Source: Streptomyces boluensis (GTDB lineage: Bacteria; Actinomycetota; Actinomycetes; Streptomycetales; Streptomycetaceae). Taken from it: a DNA stretch of 64,000 nt. Shown here piece by piece: positions 8,736-16,919 of this stretch (its first letter is position 1; each line of letters starts with the position of its first letter). The stretch covers positions 1 to 64,000 of the forward strand of contig NZ_JAAAHS010000003.1 in the NCBI RefSeq assembly GCF_009908195.1, read 5' to 3'. Below the pieces are notes generated by a model that searched no databases, was not told where the DNA came from, and saw only the letters and a list, made by a program, of their open reading frames with translations. The position numbers and the translations under genes are program-made.

Positions 8736-9713
8736 TCAAACTCGCTTTCCGGGCAGGGAAATCTCGGCCGATGAGATGTCGGCCGAGGAGATGAAGTCGT
8801 CGATGTGCCGCGCGACGAGGCGGATGCCGTCGTCGTACCCGGGCAGGATGTTGGCCATCTGGAAGAAGCCGTGCATCTCGCCCGCCGCCTCGCTGAGCTC
8901 GACCGCCACGCCGGCCTCGGCAAGCGCGTCCGCGTAGGCCACGCCCTCGTCGTGCAACGGGTCGTACTCGGCGACGTACACGAGCGCGGGCGGAAGTCCG
9001 GCGAGCGTCGTGGCGCGCAGGGGTGAGGCGTCCGGGTGGGTGCGCGCCGACTCGTCGGGGAGGTAGTGCTCCCAGAACCAGCGCATCGCCTCGCGGTCGA
9101 CGAGGAGTTGGTTCTCGGGGGCCAGGTACGACGGCCGGTCGAGGTCGCAGTCGGTGGCCGGGTAGACGAGCACCTGGAGATCGATCGCCGGGCCGTCCTT
9201 GTCCCGCGCCCACTGCGTCATGACGGCGGCGATGTTGCCGCCGGCGCTGTCACCGGCGACGATCAACGGAGCGTCGGCCGGGGCGAGTTCGGCCTTGTGC
9301 TCGGCCACCCAGGTGAGGGCGGTGTAGCTGTCCTCGACCGCGGTGGGGAACGGGTGCTCGGGTGCCTTGCGGTAGTTCACGAGCACGACCGTCGAGCGGG
9401 TCAGGTTGGCCAGCTCGCGCCCGACGTAGTCGTACTGCAGGTCGATGTCGCCCAGGACCCAGCCGCCGCCGTGGAAGTGGACGACGACGGCCTGCGGGTC
9501 GGCCTCGGGCGTGAGCACGCGAACGCGGAACGAGCCGCCCTGGCCGCGGAGTTCGAGGTTCCTGACCGAGGAGACAGCCGGTCCGCGGCCGGTCATCCCC
9601 GCTGCGACCAGGTCGCCGATGCGCGCGATCGACGGCGTCGACTCGTGCAGCGGGGGACCTCCGGCCGCGGCGAGGTCGGCGAGGAACGCCTCGGATGTCG
9701 GCTCGAGGGGCAT
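8736..9713 (-). CDS. HSL-family alpha/beta-hydrolase (esterase/lactonase)
   Basis: A 325-residue esterase of the hormone-sensitive-lipase group. The oxyanion motif HGGG is at residues 81-84 and the nucleophile is Ser156 in GDSAGG; the acid and His follow in YVAEYDPLHDEG and AAGEMHGF. It is the first gene of the operon with the Baeyer-Villiger monooxygenase and probably hydrolyses that enzyme's ester or lactone product. A regulon box lies at 9853-9867. It is cytoplasmic, with no signal peptide. Confidence 0.9.
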   Translation of the reverse strand: MPLEPTSEAFLADLAAAGGPPLHESTPSIARIGDLVAAGMTGRGPAVSSVRNLELRGQGGSFRVRVLTPEADPQAVVVHFHGGGWVLGDIDLQYDYVGRELANLTRSTVVLVNYRKAPEHPFPTAVEDSYTALTWVAEHKAELAPADAPLIVAGDSAGGNIAAVMTQWARDKDGPAIDLQVLVYPATDCDLDRPSYLAPENQLLVDREAMRWFWEHYLPDESARTHPDASPLRATTLAGLPPALVYVAEYDPLHDEGVAYADALAEAGVAVELSEAAGEMHGFFQMANILPGYDDGIRLVARHIDDFISSADISSAEISLPGKRV

Positions 9714-9852
9714 GGCACCTTTTCCTCTCGCGTCGTGTGACGCAAGGCCGGGGGAGTCGGGGACGCGATGGCGCCCGTCGGCGCACTCTTGCGCCGACTG
9801 CTCGGAGCCTCGGCCGACACTCGCCCGGCGTCACCACTGGTCCGGCGAACCG

Positions 9853-9867
9853 TGCCCGCCTGGGGGA
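9853..9867 (-). promoter_or_regulatory. Regulon box, esterase/BVMO promoter
   Basis: Coding strand TCCCCCAGGCGGGCA, a full consensus match. A GAGGCT -10 begins 42 bp away (9811-9806). The box is 140 bp from the start codon, implying a leader of about 86 nt. Confidence 0.7.
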
Positions 9868-10067
9868 TGCGATGCGTGCCCTGTCCGGGCCTAGGCTCCA
9901 GCTCGCCGTCGTACACGTTCCGCCCCCTCTTTCCGCTCGCCGTCGAGGGGCGGCTCTTTCTCGACCCGTACGGCGCTGCACACCGACTGCCGGCGGTCGG
10001 GCGGGCGAAGGGGCGGCCGGCTCGGCCGACGAGCACTGCGCAATGGGCCCTCGGGCAACCGAATCGA

Positions 10068-10101
10068 GCGGATCACGCACATCAGCGGATCGCGCACATC
10101 A
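10068..10101. repeat. 17-bp tandem duplication
   Basis: Two adjacent copies, GCGGATCACGCACATCA and GCGGATCGCGCACATCA, differ at one base. They lie just before the small ORF and SDR pair. Confidence 0.8.
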
Positions 10102-10119
10102 AGCGAAGGAAGTGACGGC

Positions 10120-10185
10120 ATGAGTGCCGAGGCGTACGCCATTCCCGACCCGCAGGTGCTGCCGGGAGCGAGGGGAGAGCTGTGA
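10120..10185 (+). CDS. 21-codon ORF coupled to the downstream SDR (possible leader or remnant)
   Basis: ATG at 10120 follows AAGGAAG by 9 nt. The ORF encodes 21 residues (MSAEAYAIPDPQVLPG...) and ends in GTGA, so its stop overlaps the GTG start of the SDR. The SDR itself has only a weak site inside this ORF, so coupling would help its translation. It could also be the surviving 5' end of a deleted gene. No known family recognised. Confidence 0.35.
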   Translation: MSAEAYAIPDPQVLPGARGEL

Positions 10186-11012
10186 GCGGGACTGACGTAT
10201 CGTCCGGCGGCTCGGTGGCGGTGGTCACCGGCGCCGGACGCGGGATCGGACGCTCGATCGCCCGGGGCCTCGCCGCGCGCGGCCACCGGGTGCTGATCAC
10301 CGACATCGACGAGGCGGCCGCGCGTTCCGCGGCAGCGGACCTCGGGCGAGGCTGCGAGGGCATCAGGCACGACGTACGCGATCCCGAGGGCCACCGGGCC
10401 GTCGCCGAGCGGGCTGCCGGACTCGGGTCCGTGCGGGTCTGGGTCAACAACGCCGGTGTACTCGTCGCCGGCGATGCGTGGAGGCACGAGGCCGACGAGT
10501 TCCGGTCGGCCGTGGACGTGAACGTGCTCGGCGTCATGGCCGGGTCCCGGGCCGCGGTCGAGGCCATGCGCGACGGTGGCGGCAGCATCCTCAACGTCGC
10601 GTCCATGGCCGCCTTCGGCCCGGTGCCCGGCCTCGCCGTGTACGCCGCGACCAAGGCCGCCGTCCTGGCCTTCACGACCGCGCTGCAGGGCGACCTCGAC
10701 CATGCAGGGCTGCCGGTCCGGGCCCACGTGCTCTGCCCGGACGTCGTCGACACCGAGATGGTCTCCGCGCGCGCGACGGACCAGGGCGCCGCGATCCTGT
10801 TCGCCAACCGCAGGCAGCTCAGCGCGGACGAGGTCGCCCGGGCAGGCCTCGGGCTGCTCGGCACCCGCCGGGTGGTAGGGGCGGTGCCGTGGGCCGGCGG
10901 CCTGGTTTCGAGGTTCACCGGCCTGCTTCCGAGGGCCGGTATCCGGATGGCCCTGGCCGCCCGGCGGGCCGGTGAGCGCAAGCAGGACGCTCCGGTCGGG
11001 GGGAAGCGATGA
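10182..11012 (+). CDS. Short-chain dehydrogenase/reductase
   Basis: A 276-residue classical SDR, oxidising or reducing an alcohol/ketone pair with NAD(P). TGAGRGIG is at residues 16-23, NNAG at 89-92, and the catalytic set is Ser141, Tyr154 and Lys158 (YAATK). A C-terminal tail of about 40 residues after the fold, rich in Arg and Ala, is longer than usual. It overlaps the following SDR by 4 bp (ATGA), so they are translated together. Substrate unknown. Confidence 0.88.
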   Translation: MSGTDVSSGGSVAVVTGAGRGIGRSIARGLAARGHRVLITDIDEAAARSAAADLGRGCEGIRHDVRDPEGHRAVAERAAGLGSVRVWVNNAGVLVAGDAWRHEADEFRSAVDVNVLGVMAGSRAAVEAMRDGGGSILNVASMAAFGPVPGLAVYAATKAAVLAFTTALQGDLDHAGLPVRAHVLCPDVVDTEMVSARATDQGAAILFANRRQLSADEVARAGLGLLGTRRVVGAVPWAGGLVSRFTGLLPRAGIRMALAARRAGERKQDAPVGGKR

Positions 11013-11770
11013 CGCGGGAGACGCTGATGCGGCGGTTCGACGGCAAGGTGGTCGTGGTGACCGGCGGCGCGTCCGGAATCGGCCTCGCCGGAGTGCGCAG
11101 ATTCGCGGGCGAGGGCGCACGCGTGGTCCTCGTCGACGTCGACGAGGACGGTGGCGAGAAGGCCGAGGCCGAGCTCCGCGGTCAGGGGCACGACGTCACC
11201 TTCCATCGGGCGTCGGTCACGGACGAGGCCGCCGTCACCGCGCTCCACGCCATGGTGCGCGCCCGCTACGGCCGCCTGGACGGACTCTTCAACAACGCCG
11301 GCATCGCCGTCGAGAGCTTCGGCGCCGCGACGTCGTACGACGACTGGCGCCGCGTGCTGCAGGTCAACCTCGACGGGGCCTTCCTGATGGCCCGGTCCGC
11401 CGTCGCGTTGATGGCCGAGGGCGCCGGTGGGGCGATCGTCAACACGTCGTCGATGCTGGGCAGGGTCTCGACGATCGGCGCCACGTCGTACGTGGTCAGC
11501 AAGCATGGCGTCGACGGGCTCACCAGGTCCCTCGCGCTCGAACACGCCGCGGCCGGAATCCGCGTGAACGCGGTCTGCCCGGGCTTCGTCAACACACCCA
11601 TGGTCCAGGCCGACATCGAGGCCGACCCCGGCCTGCCCGCCCGCCACCCGCTGGGCCGGCTCGGCGAGCCGGAGGAGGTGGCGGCGGTCGCGGCCTTCCT
11701 GGCCAGTGACGACGCGAGCTTCGTCACCGGCGCGACGTATCTCGTGGACGGCGGCTACACCGCGCAGTAG
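11009..11770 (+). CDS. Short-chain dehydrogenase/reductase (FabG/BudC-like)
   Basis: A 253-residue classical SDR with TGGASGIG at residues 18-25, NNAG near 95, and Ser147/148, Tyr161 and Lys165 as catalytic residues. It ends in the common DGGYTAQ tail. Second gene of a two-SDR operon. It does not show the N-terminal insertion that marks the mycofactocin-coupled SDR subfamily, so ordinary NAD(P) use is likely. Confidence 0.9.
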   Translation: MTRETLMRRFDGKVVVVTGGASGIGLAGVRRFAGEGARVVLVDVDEDGGEKAEAELRGQGHDVTFHRASVTDEAAVTALHAMVRARYGRLDGLFNNAGIAVESFGAATSYDDWRRVLQVNLDGAFLMARSAVALMAEGAGGAIVNTSSMLGRVSTIGATSYVVSKHGVDGLTRSLALEHAAAGIRVNAVCPGFVNTPMVQADIEADPGLPARHPLGRLGEPEEVAAVAAFLASDDASFVTGATYLVDGGYTAQ

Positions 11771-11803
11771 CCGGAGTTGTCGTACGAAGACGTTACGAAG
11801 AGA

Positions 11804-11839
11804 AGTGGGGCCGCCGGGGTTCTCCCCAGCGGCCCCACT
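11804..11839. terminator. Bidirectional terminator
   Basis: An 11-bp perfect outer stem (AGTGGGGCCGC with GCGGCCCCACT) plus an inner GGGG/CCCC pairing, between the convergent SDR and alcohol dehydrogenase genes. Confidence 0.75.
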
Positions 11840-11861
11840 CGTTGCTCCTGAAGCGCGGTGG

Positions 11862-12986
11862 TCAGTAGTCGCTCTCGTCGTAGACGACCATGCCGCGGAT
11901 GTTGCGCCCCTCGAGCATGTCGTCGTAGGCCTGGTTGATCTCCTCGAGCCGGTACGTGCGCGTGACGAGGTCGGCCAGGTTGAGGCGGCCGGCGCGGAAC
12001 TCGTGGAGCAGTCGGGGGACTTGGCTGCGCGGACCGGAGCCGCCGAAGATCGCGCCCTGGAGCCGCTTCTGCAGCAGGGTGAGCTCGAAGAGGCTCAGCG
12101 TCACGGTCTCGTCGGTGGCGGGGCCGAGGCCGGTGACGACCACCTGGCCGCCCTTGCCGGTCATCGCCATCGCGGGCTGGACGTACGCGCCCTTCATGAC
12201 GCCTTGGGTGAGGACGACGGTGTCGGCGAGCTTGCCCCAGGTGATCTGCTCGACGACCGGCTGCGCCGCCTCGACGGAGTCGAAGGTGTGGGTCGCGCCG
12301 AGCTTCTCGGCCATCTCACGCTTGAACGGGACCGGGTCGACCGCCACCACGTGCCGTGCTCCGGCGGCACGGGCGCCCTGCACCGCGTTGATGCCGACGC
12401 CGCCGATGCCGACCACGACGACCGTATCGCCGGCCTTCGTTCCGCCGATCTCGACCGCCGAGCCCCATCCGGTGGCGACGCCGCAGCCGAGCAGCGCGGC
12501 GAGCTGCAGCGGTATGTCCTTCTCGATCTTGACCAGGGACGCCTCATGGACGGTGATGTACGGCGAGAAGGTGCCCAGGAGGCACATCTGGGTGACGCCG
12601 ACACCGTCGAGCGTGACCCGGTGGGTCTGGTCCGCGATCGCCACGCCGTCGAACAGGTGCGCCCCCTCGTCACAGAGGTTCTGCAGGCCGCGGGAGCACG
12701 GGCCGCAGACACCGCAGGCGGGGATGAACGCCGTCACGACGTGGTCGCCCTCGGCGAGGCGGGTGACGCCCGGTCCCACCTTCGTGACGACGCCGGCGCC
12801 CTCGTGCCCGCCGATGATCGGCGTGGGGGATCCGTCCTGCCCGGTGCGCACGTGGTGGTCCGAGTGGCACAGACCGGAGCTCACCAGGCGCACCTGGACC
12901 TCGCCGGCGACGGGGTCGCCGAGATCGACTTCCTCGATCTTCCATTCCTCGTTGTAGCCGTGCAGTACGGCAGCCTTGGTCTTCAT
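11862..12986 (-). CDS. NDMA-dependent alcohol dehydrogenase (Rxyl_3153-like, mycofactocin-associated)
   Basis: A 374-residue zinc medium-chain dehydrogenase. Catalytic zinc ligands are Cys40 (SGLCHSD) and His61-Glu62 (GGHEGAG); the structural zinc site is Cys91, 94, 97 and 105; the cofactor loop is GIGGVG. The overall sequence, from the opening MKTKAAVL, resembles the family annotated as NDMA-dependent alcohol dehydrogenase, Rxyl_3153 type. That family is known to hold NAD tightly and to pass electrons to mycofactocin. An AGGAG lies 10 nt before the ATG. It follows the RidA gene in one operon driven by the box at 13482-13496, linking it to the mft locus 33 kb away. Confidence 0.88.
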   Translation of the reverse strand: MKTKAAVLHGYNEEWKIEEVDLGDPVAGEVQVRLVSSGLCHSDHHVRTGQDGSPTPIIGGHEGAGVVTKVGPGVTRLAEGDHVVTAFIPACGVCGPCSRGLQNLCDEGAHLFDGVAIADQTHRVTLDGVGVTQMCLLGTFSPYITVHEASLVKIEKDIPLQLAALLGCGVATGWGSAVEIGGTKAGDTVVVVGIGGVGINAVQGARAAGARHVVAVDPVPFKREMAEKLGATHTFDSVEAAQPVVEQITWGKLADTVVLTQGVMKGAYVQPAMAMTGKGGQVVVTGLGPATDETVTLSLFELTLLQKRLQGAIFGGSGPRSQVPRLLHEFRAGRLNLADLVTRTYRLEEINQAYDDMLEGRNIRGMVVYDESDY

Positions 12987-13026
12987 GCCTGTTGGTCTCC
13001 TGGCTCTGGCTGGGGCGAGGTCGGCT

Positions 13027-13428
13027 TCAGGCGATGATCGCGGTCGCCTCGATCTCGACGAAGGCACCCGGCATCGAGAGGCCGGTGATGCCGATCAGCG
13101 ACATGGCGGTCGTCTTGGCGCCGGCCTCCTTGGCGGCGGCGCCGAGACCGGCGTACAGCTCCTCGAGGTTCTTCTGGGCCGGGTCGACGACGTACACCGT
13201 CAAGCGGACGATGTCGGCGGGCGTCGCCCCGGACGCGCTGATCGCCGCGTAGGCGTTGAGCGCCGCACGGTGCCCCTGCGAGCGGTAGTCGTCGCCGACG
13301 AGCTTCTCGTCCTTGTCGATGCCGACCTGGCCGGAAGCGAAGACGAGCTTGCTGCCCGTGGCGACGACGACCTGGGCGTGGCCGTGCGGGGGAGCGATGG
13401 TGTCCGGGTTGATCTTCTCTATCGTCAT
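13027..13428 (-). CDS. RidA/YjgF family enamine/imine deaminase
   Basis: A 133-residue protein of the RidA family, which hydrolyses reactive 2-aminoacrylate-type enamines and imines to ketones and ammonia. Family features include FASGQVG near residue 30, a central VRLTVYV strand and the C-terminal EIEATAI strand. The ATG at 13428 has no Shine-Dalgarno; a GATAGT -10 lies at 13440-13435, so the transcript probably starts on the ATG. Its presence beside amine oxidases and imine-reductase-like proteins suggests imine detoxification or processing (inference). Confidence 0.88.
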   Translation of the reverse strand: MTIEKINPDTIAPPHGHAQVVVATGSKLVFASGQVGIDKDEKLVGDDYRSQGHRAALNAYAAISASGATPADIVRLTVYVVDPAQKNLEELYAGLGAAAKEAGAKTTAMSLIGITGLSMPGAFVEIEATAIIA

Positions 13429-13481
13429 GCGTGAACTATCGGGGCCCGAGGGCCTGTTACTGCCTGCCGTCGTCCCACCCG

Positions 13482-13496
13482 CACCCGCCTGGGGGA
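13482..13496 (-). promoter_or_regulatory. Regulon box, RidA/alcohol dehydrogenase promoter
   Basis: Coding strand TCCCCCAGGCGGGTG; GATAGT -10 starts 42 bp away; only 6 nt separate the -10 from the ATG, so leaderless mRNA is predicted. Confidence 0.72.
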
Positions 13497-13542
13497 TGGG
13501 GCCGGCCGGGCCTTGAACGGTCCGGCCCGCGCGTTGGGCGAG

Positions 13543-13584
13543 AACGACGATGAGCCCGCCCGAGGGGGCGAGCTCATCGTCGTT
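13543..13584 (-). terminator. Terminator of the saccharopine-DH operon
   Basis: Perfect 13-bp arms (AACGACGATGAGC / GCTCATCGTCGTT) around a 16-nt loop, 45 bp past the dehydrogenase stop. It separates this operon from the RidA unit. Confidence 0.75.
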
Positions 13585-13628
13585 CGGGAGCATCGTCGTT
13601 GGGGAGGGACGTGTCCCGGCGAGGTGGG

Positions 13629-14816
13629 TCAGAACTCTTCGTCGACGAGCTCGACCACCGGGCCGTCCGGCCGGTCCTCGACGAGGAGCGAGAGCTCCTG
13701 GAAGTAGGCCTCCGGGTCGATGGTGCCCTCCGGCCCCTGGACGCCCGGACGGTCGACCTGGCCGCGGGCCATCATGAGCGTGGCCACCGCGAGCGGATAG
13801 CCGGTCATCTCGCCCATGTTGGCGTTCGGCAGGACGATCGGCTGTGCGCCGACGCGCAGGCGCCTGCCGTCCTTGGTGCCCTCGGCGACGGCGAACAGGT
13901 TGGGGAGGGTCGGCGCCGGACCTGCCGCGGCGCCGCCGGTGCCGGGCTCGAGAAGGATCTGCTTCGAGGCGCTGCGGACGTCGAGTTCACCGCTGCGGAC
14001 GCGGGCGGCGACGCGCTGCATGCCCTCCATGAGGCCGCGGCGGGAGACCATGAGGTTGAGGGATTCGCGTACCTCGGGGCGCACCCGCGGCAGCGTGAGC
14101 GGCTCGGGGTGACCGCACACCCAGACCGCGCCCTCGCCGCGACCGGGGTAGCTCACGGTGAGTTCCTCGAGCGCGAGCGCGTCGACCAGGCCGCCGTCCC
14201 GCCAGATCTTGATCGGCTCGGTGCAGTTGTGCACCCAGTGCTCGAGGGCGGCGTTGGTCTGGGGCTCCGCACCCTCGGCCGGGTAGGGGAGGGCGCCCGC
14301 ACGCCAGGCCGTGAAGACCCGTTCCACGGTGTCCAGTTGGTTCATCGTCAGGAGGGCGAGCAGGTTGCTGGTCCCCGGGCTGGCCCCCATGCCGATCACC
14401 GCGGTGACGCCGGCCGCGCGGGCGGAGTCGTCGAGTTCGAGCATCTCGAGGGTCGGTTCCCAGTCGTCGCAGATGTCGAGGTAGTGGGTGCGGGTGGCGA
14501 TGGCCGCGCTGAGCACCTCGCGGCCGAACCGGTAGAAGGGGCCTGCGGTGTTGAGCACGATGTCGACGTCGGCGAGGGACGATGCCAGCGCCTCGGCGTC
14601 GGCGATGTCCAGGGCGAGCGGCACGGCCCTGGGACCGAGCTCGTGGGCGAGTTCGGTGGCTCGCCGCAGGTCACGGTCGGCGATGAACACCTGCGCGACC
14701 TCGTCCGCCTTGGCGAGTGCCCGGCAGGCGTAGGCGCCCATCTCCCCGGCGCCGCCGATCACGAGGATGCGTGCGGAACCGGTTGGGGCTGTGGCGGTGG
14801 ACGGGGTGTCTGTCAT
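13629..14816 (-). CDS. Saccharopine dehydrogenase-like NAD(P) oxidoreductase, paralogue A
   Basis: A 395-residue protein with a Rossmann fold (GGAGEMG near residue 21), a NTAGPF segment near 90 and HYLDICDDWE typical of saccharopine-dehydrogenase/carboxynorspermidine-synthase relatives. Such enzymes oxidise or form C-N bonds (secondary amines/imines). The true substrate is unknown. It is the last gene of the operon SDR-A, IRED-A, this gene. A clear paralogue lies at 18621-19847, sharing the GAG-MG, GPF and DWE-T motifs. Confidence 0.82.
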   Translation of the reverse strand: MTDTPSTATAPTGSARILVIGGAGEMGAYACRALAKADEVAQVFIADRDLRRATELAHELGPRAVPLALDIADAEALASSLADVDIVLNTAGPFYRFGREVLSAAIATRTHYLDICDDWEPTLEMLELDDSARAAGVTAVIGMGASPGTSNLLALLTMNQLDTVERVFTAWRAGALPYPAEGAEPQTNAALEHWVHNCTEPIKIWRDGGLVDALALEELTVSYPGRGEGAVWVCGHPEPLTLPRVRPEVRESLNLMVSRRGLMEGMQRVAARVRSGELDVRSASKQILLEPGTGGAAAGPAPTLPNLFAVAEGTKDGRRLRVGAQPIVLPNANMGEMTGYPLAVATLMMARGQVDRPGVQGPEGTIDPEAYFQELSLLVEDRPDGPVVELVDEEF

Positions 14817-14873
14817 GGCTGCATCCTTGTGAGAAGGGTTGGAGAGCCTGGCGGGGCACGGTGTGCACGCTGG

Positions 14874-15788
14874 TCACGGTGCTGCCCCGGGGGACTCCGG
14901 GTGCTCGGGGGCATGGGGCGGATCCGCGGGGCCGTGCACGATGCCGGTCTGGGCGTAGATGCCCAGTTCGCCCAGACCGGCTGCTCGGGCGGCTTCGAGG
15001 TTCTCGACCGCAGCGGCGAGCAGCCTGGCCTGGTGGCCGTCGGCCCGGAGCGCGGAGAGACAGTGCCGGGCCCCGTTCGCGTAAGTCGCCAGCGTGGCCT
15101 GGTCGGTCGCGTGCTCGCCGCTCTCGATGGCCGCGGCGGCTTCCTTGGTCGATCTGCCCAGGGTTCGCAGCACGAGCCGGGTGGCGTCGCGCATCATCTC
15201 GGCCGACACCCCTTGCGACTGCGCGTAGGTGGCGGCCTCGACGTACGCGCCGACGGCGGTCACATAGAACGAGCCGATGACCGCCGTCTCAACGACGCAG
15301 GCGGCACGCACCTGTTCGGAGAGGAACCGTGAGCCTCCCCCCAACGCCCGCAGGACGGACTGGTGGCGCTCCCAGACGCCCGGCTCGCCGGCGTACAGGA
15401 TGAGCGTGTCGGGGGATCCGACGAAGTCGGGGAAGCAGAGCAAGGAGCCGTCGAGGTACGGGAGTTGCCGCTCCCCGGCCCACTCCGCCATCGCCTCGGT
15501 CTCCTCCGGCGTACCCGTCCCCAGGTTGACCAGCGCGGCTTCGCCCCAGTCGGTGACGGGGGCGAGCGCCGCGCGGGTGGTGTCGTACGACGCGGTGCAG
15601 GCGATCACGAGGTCGGCGGAGGAGACCGCCTCTTGGATGGTGCGGACGGGGCGGAGCCGTTCGGCGGCGAGTTTCTGAGCCCGCTCGGGGGTGCGGTTCC
15701 AGATCCGGACGTGATGCCCCGCGTCGGCGAGAGCCCGGGCCAGCGCGGCCCCCATCAGCCCGGCACCGACCACGGCGACCTCGGCCAC
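14874..15788 (-). CDS. 6PGDH-fold NAD(P) reductase, imine-reductase-like, paralogue A
   Basis: A 304-residue two-domain protein: N-terminal Rossmann domain (VVGAGLMGAALARAL, residues 7-21; NRTPERA) and a helical dimerisation domain. The NLGTGTPEE and YLDGSLLCFP segments match the layout of bacterial imine reductases and beta-hydroxyacid dehydrogenases. GAGGAG lies 8 nt before the GTG at 15788. The open frame continues upstream through a 27-bp triple repeat, so a longer N-terminus is possible but unlikely. It follows the SDR-A gene and precedes the saccharopine-DH-like gene, so all three probably act on one intermediate. Confidence 0.8.
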   Translation of the reverse strand: MAEVAVVGAGLMGAALARALADAGHHVRIWNRTPERAQKLAAERLRPVRTIQEAVSSADLVIACTASYDTTRAALAPVTDWGEAALVNLGTGTPEETEAMAEWAGERQLPYLDGSLLCFPDFVGSPDTLILYAGEPGVWERHQSVLRALGGGSRFLSEQVRAACVVETAVIGSFYVTAVGAYVEAATYAQSQGVSAEMMRDATRLVLRTLGRSTKEAAAAIESGEHATDQATLATYANGARHCLSALRADGHQARLLAAAVENLEAARAAGLGELGIYAQTGIVHGPADPPHAPEHPESPGAAP

Positions 15789-15815
15789 GGCGTCACTCCT
15801 CGTCTGTACGCCCTT

Positions 15816-15896
15816 CGTCTCTGCGGCGGTCACTGCGCCCTGCGTGTCTGCGGCGGTCACTGCGCCCTGCGTGTCTGCGGCGGTCACTGCGCGGTC
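15816..15896. repeat. 27-bp tandem repeat, three copies, across the SDR-A stop
   Basis: Three head-to-tail 27-bp units. The unit at 15870-15896 contains the real SDR-A stop; the other two repeat that gene end downstream. 27 is a multiple of 3, and all copies stay open in the frame of the next gene, where they would encode AVTAADTQG repeats. Confidence 0.85.
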
Positions 15897-16657
15897 ATGC
15901 CGCCGTCGATGACCAGCACCTGGCCGGTCATGTAGTCGGAGGCCGCCGACGCCAGGAAGGTCGCGGGACCGACGAACTCCTCCGGCTGGGACCAGCGGCC
16001 CATCGGGACCTGGCGGCGGATGTACTGCGGGACGCCTTCGTCGGCCAGCTGGGGCAGCATCGCGGTCTCGACGTAGCCGGGGCAGATCGCGTTGATCTGG
16101 ACGCCCTTGCGTGCCCACTCCAGGGCGATGGCCCGGGTCAGGCCGACGAGGCCGTGCTTCGCGGCGACGTAGGCGCTGTTGTCGCGGATCGCGACCAGAC
16201 CGAGGACCGACGCGATGTTGATGATCTTGCCGCCGCCCTCCTTGAGGTACGGCGCCGCGGCGCGGGTGAGCACCCAGCAGGACTGGAGGTTGAGCTGTAC
16301 GACACGCTGGAAGGTCTCCAGGCTGGTGTCCTCGATGGAGGACTCGTGGTCGTCCGCGGCGTTGTTGACGAGGACGTCGATGCCGCCGAGCCTTTCTGCG
16401 ACCTGTCGGACGCAGGACTCGATGTCGGCGGGCGCGCGGAGGTCGACGACGTGGGGCTCGAAGCTGCCGGCCGAGCCTTCGACGAGGGCGGCGGTCTCCT
16501 TGAGGCCTTCCTCGGTCCGGGCGGCGCCGATGACGTTCGCCCCCTGCTGCGCGAAGCCGACCGCAAGGGCCTGGCCGATGCCGCGGCTGGCGCCGGTCAC
16601 GAGGACGCGCTTGCCGGTGAGGTCGAAGAGGGCGCTGGGCGCTGGTGTGGTGTTCAT
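15884..16657 (-). CDS. Short-chain dehydrogenase/reductase, paralogue A
   Basis: A 257-residue classical SDR: TGASRGIG at residues 21-28, NNA at 98-100, catalytic Ser150, Tyr163 and Lys167 (YVAAK). It shares long identical stretches (LNLQSCW, AYVAAKH, LVGLTRA) with the SDR at 17851-18618, so the two are recent paralogues. It heads the operon with IRED-A and saccharopine-DH A. The ATG has no Shine-Dalgarno and lies 7 nt after a CAACCT -10, so it is probably leaderless. Confidence 0.9.
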   Translation of the reverse strand: MNTTPAPSALFDLTGKRVLVTGASRGIGQALAVGFAQQGANVIGAARTEEGLKETAALVEGSAGSFEPHVVDLRAPADIESCVRQVAERLGGIDVLVNNAADDHESSIEDTSLETFQRVVQLNLQSCWVLTRAAAPYLKEGGGKIINIASVLGLVAIRDNSAYVAAKHGLVGLTRAIALEWARKGVQINAICPGYVETAMLPQLADEGVPQYIRRQVPMGRWSQPEEFVGPATFLASAASDYMTGQVLVIDGGMTAQ

Positions 16658-16711
16658 GCGTCGCAGGTTGCGGAACGTGGCGGGCGTTCGGCGGTGCCCG
16701 GGAGCAAAGGA

Positions 16712-16726
16712 TGCCCAGATGGGGGG
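16712..16726 (-). promoter_or_regulatory. Regulon box, SDR-A operon promoter
   Basis: Coding strand CCCCCCATCTGGGCA; CAACCT -10 (16670-16665) begins 42 bp away; predicted TSS falls on the SDR-A start codon. Confidence 0.7.
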
Positions 16727-16919
16727 TGTTGGCGTGCCTGCCCATGCGCGCAGCCCCCAGGGCGCAGGTAGCCGAAACAGGTAGTTCCCCGGGTGCCATC
16801 GGAAGGCGGGGTTCGCGAGGGTGTGGAGACCGGGCGGCTGCCTGGTCCGACACGTACGACACTCCGGACGCACTCCGGACGAGGGGGCCAGGGGTTGTCG
16901 ACCGGCGAAGGGTGGATGC

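Larger units (their letters stand above)
9714..10119. other. 406-bp divergent intergenic region
   Basis: It holds the esterase/BVMO promoter with its regulon box on the left side and a 17-bp tandem duplication at 10068-10101 on the right. I see no convincing gene and no regulon box facing right. Confidence 0.6.
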
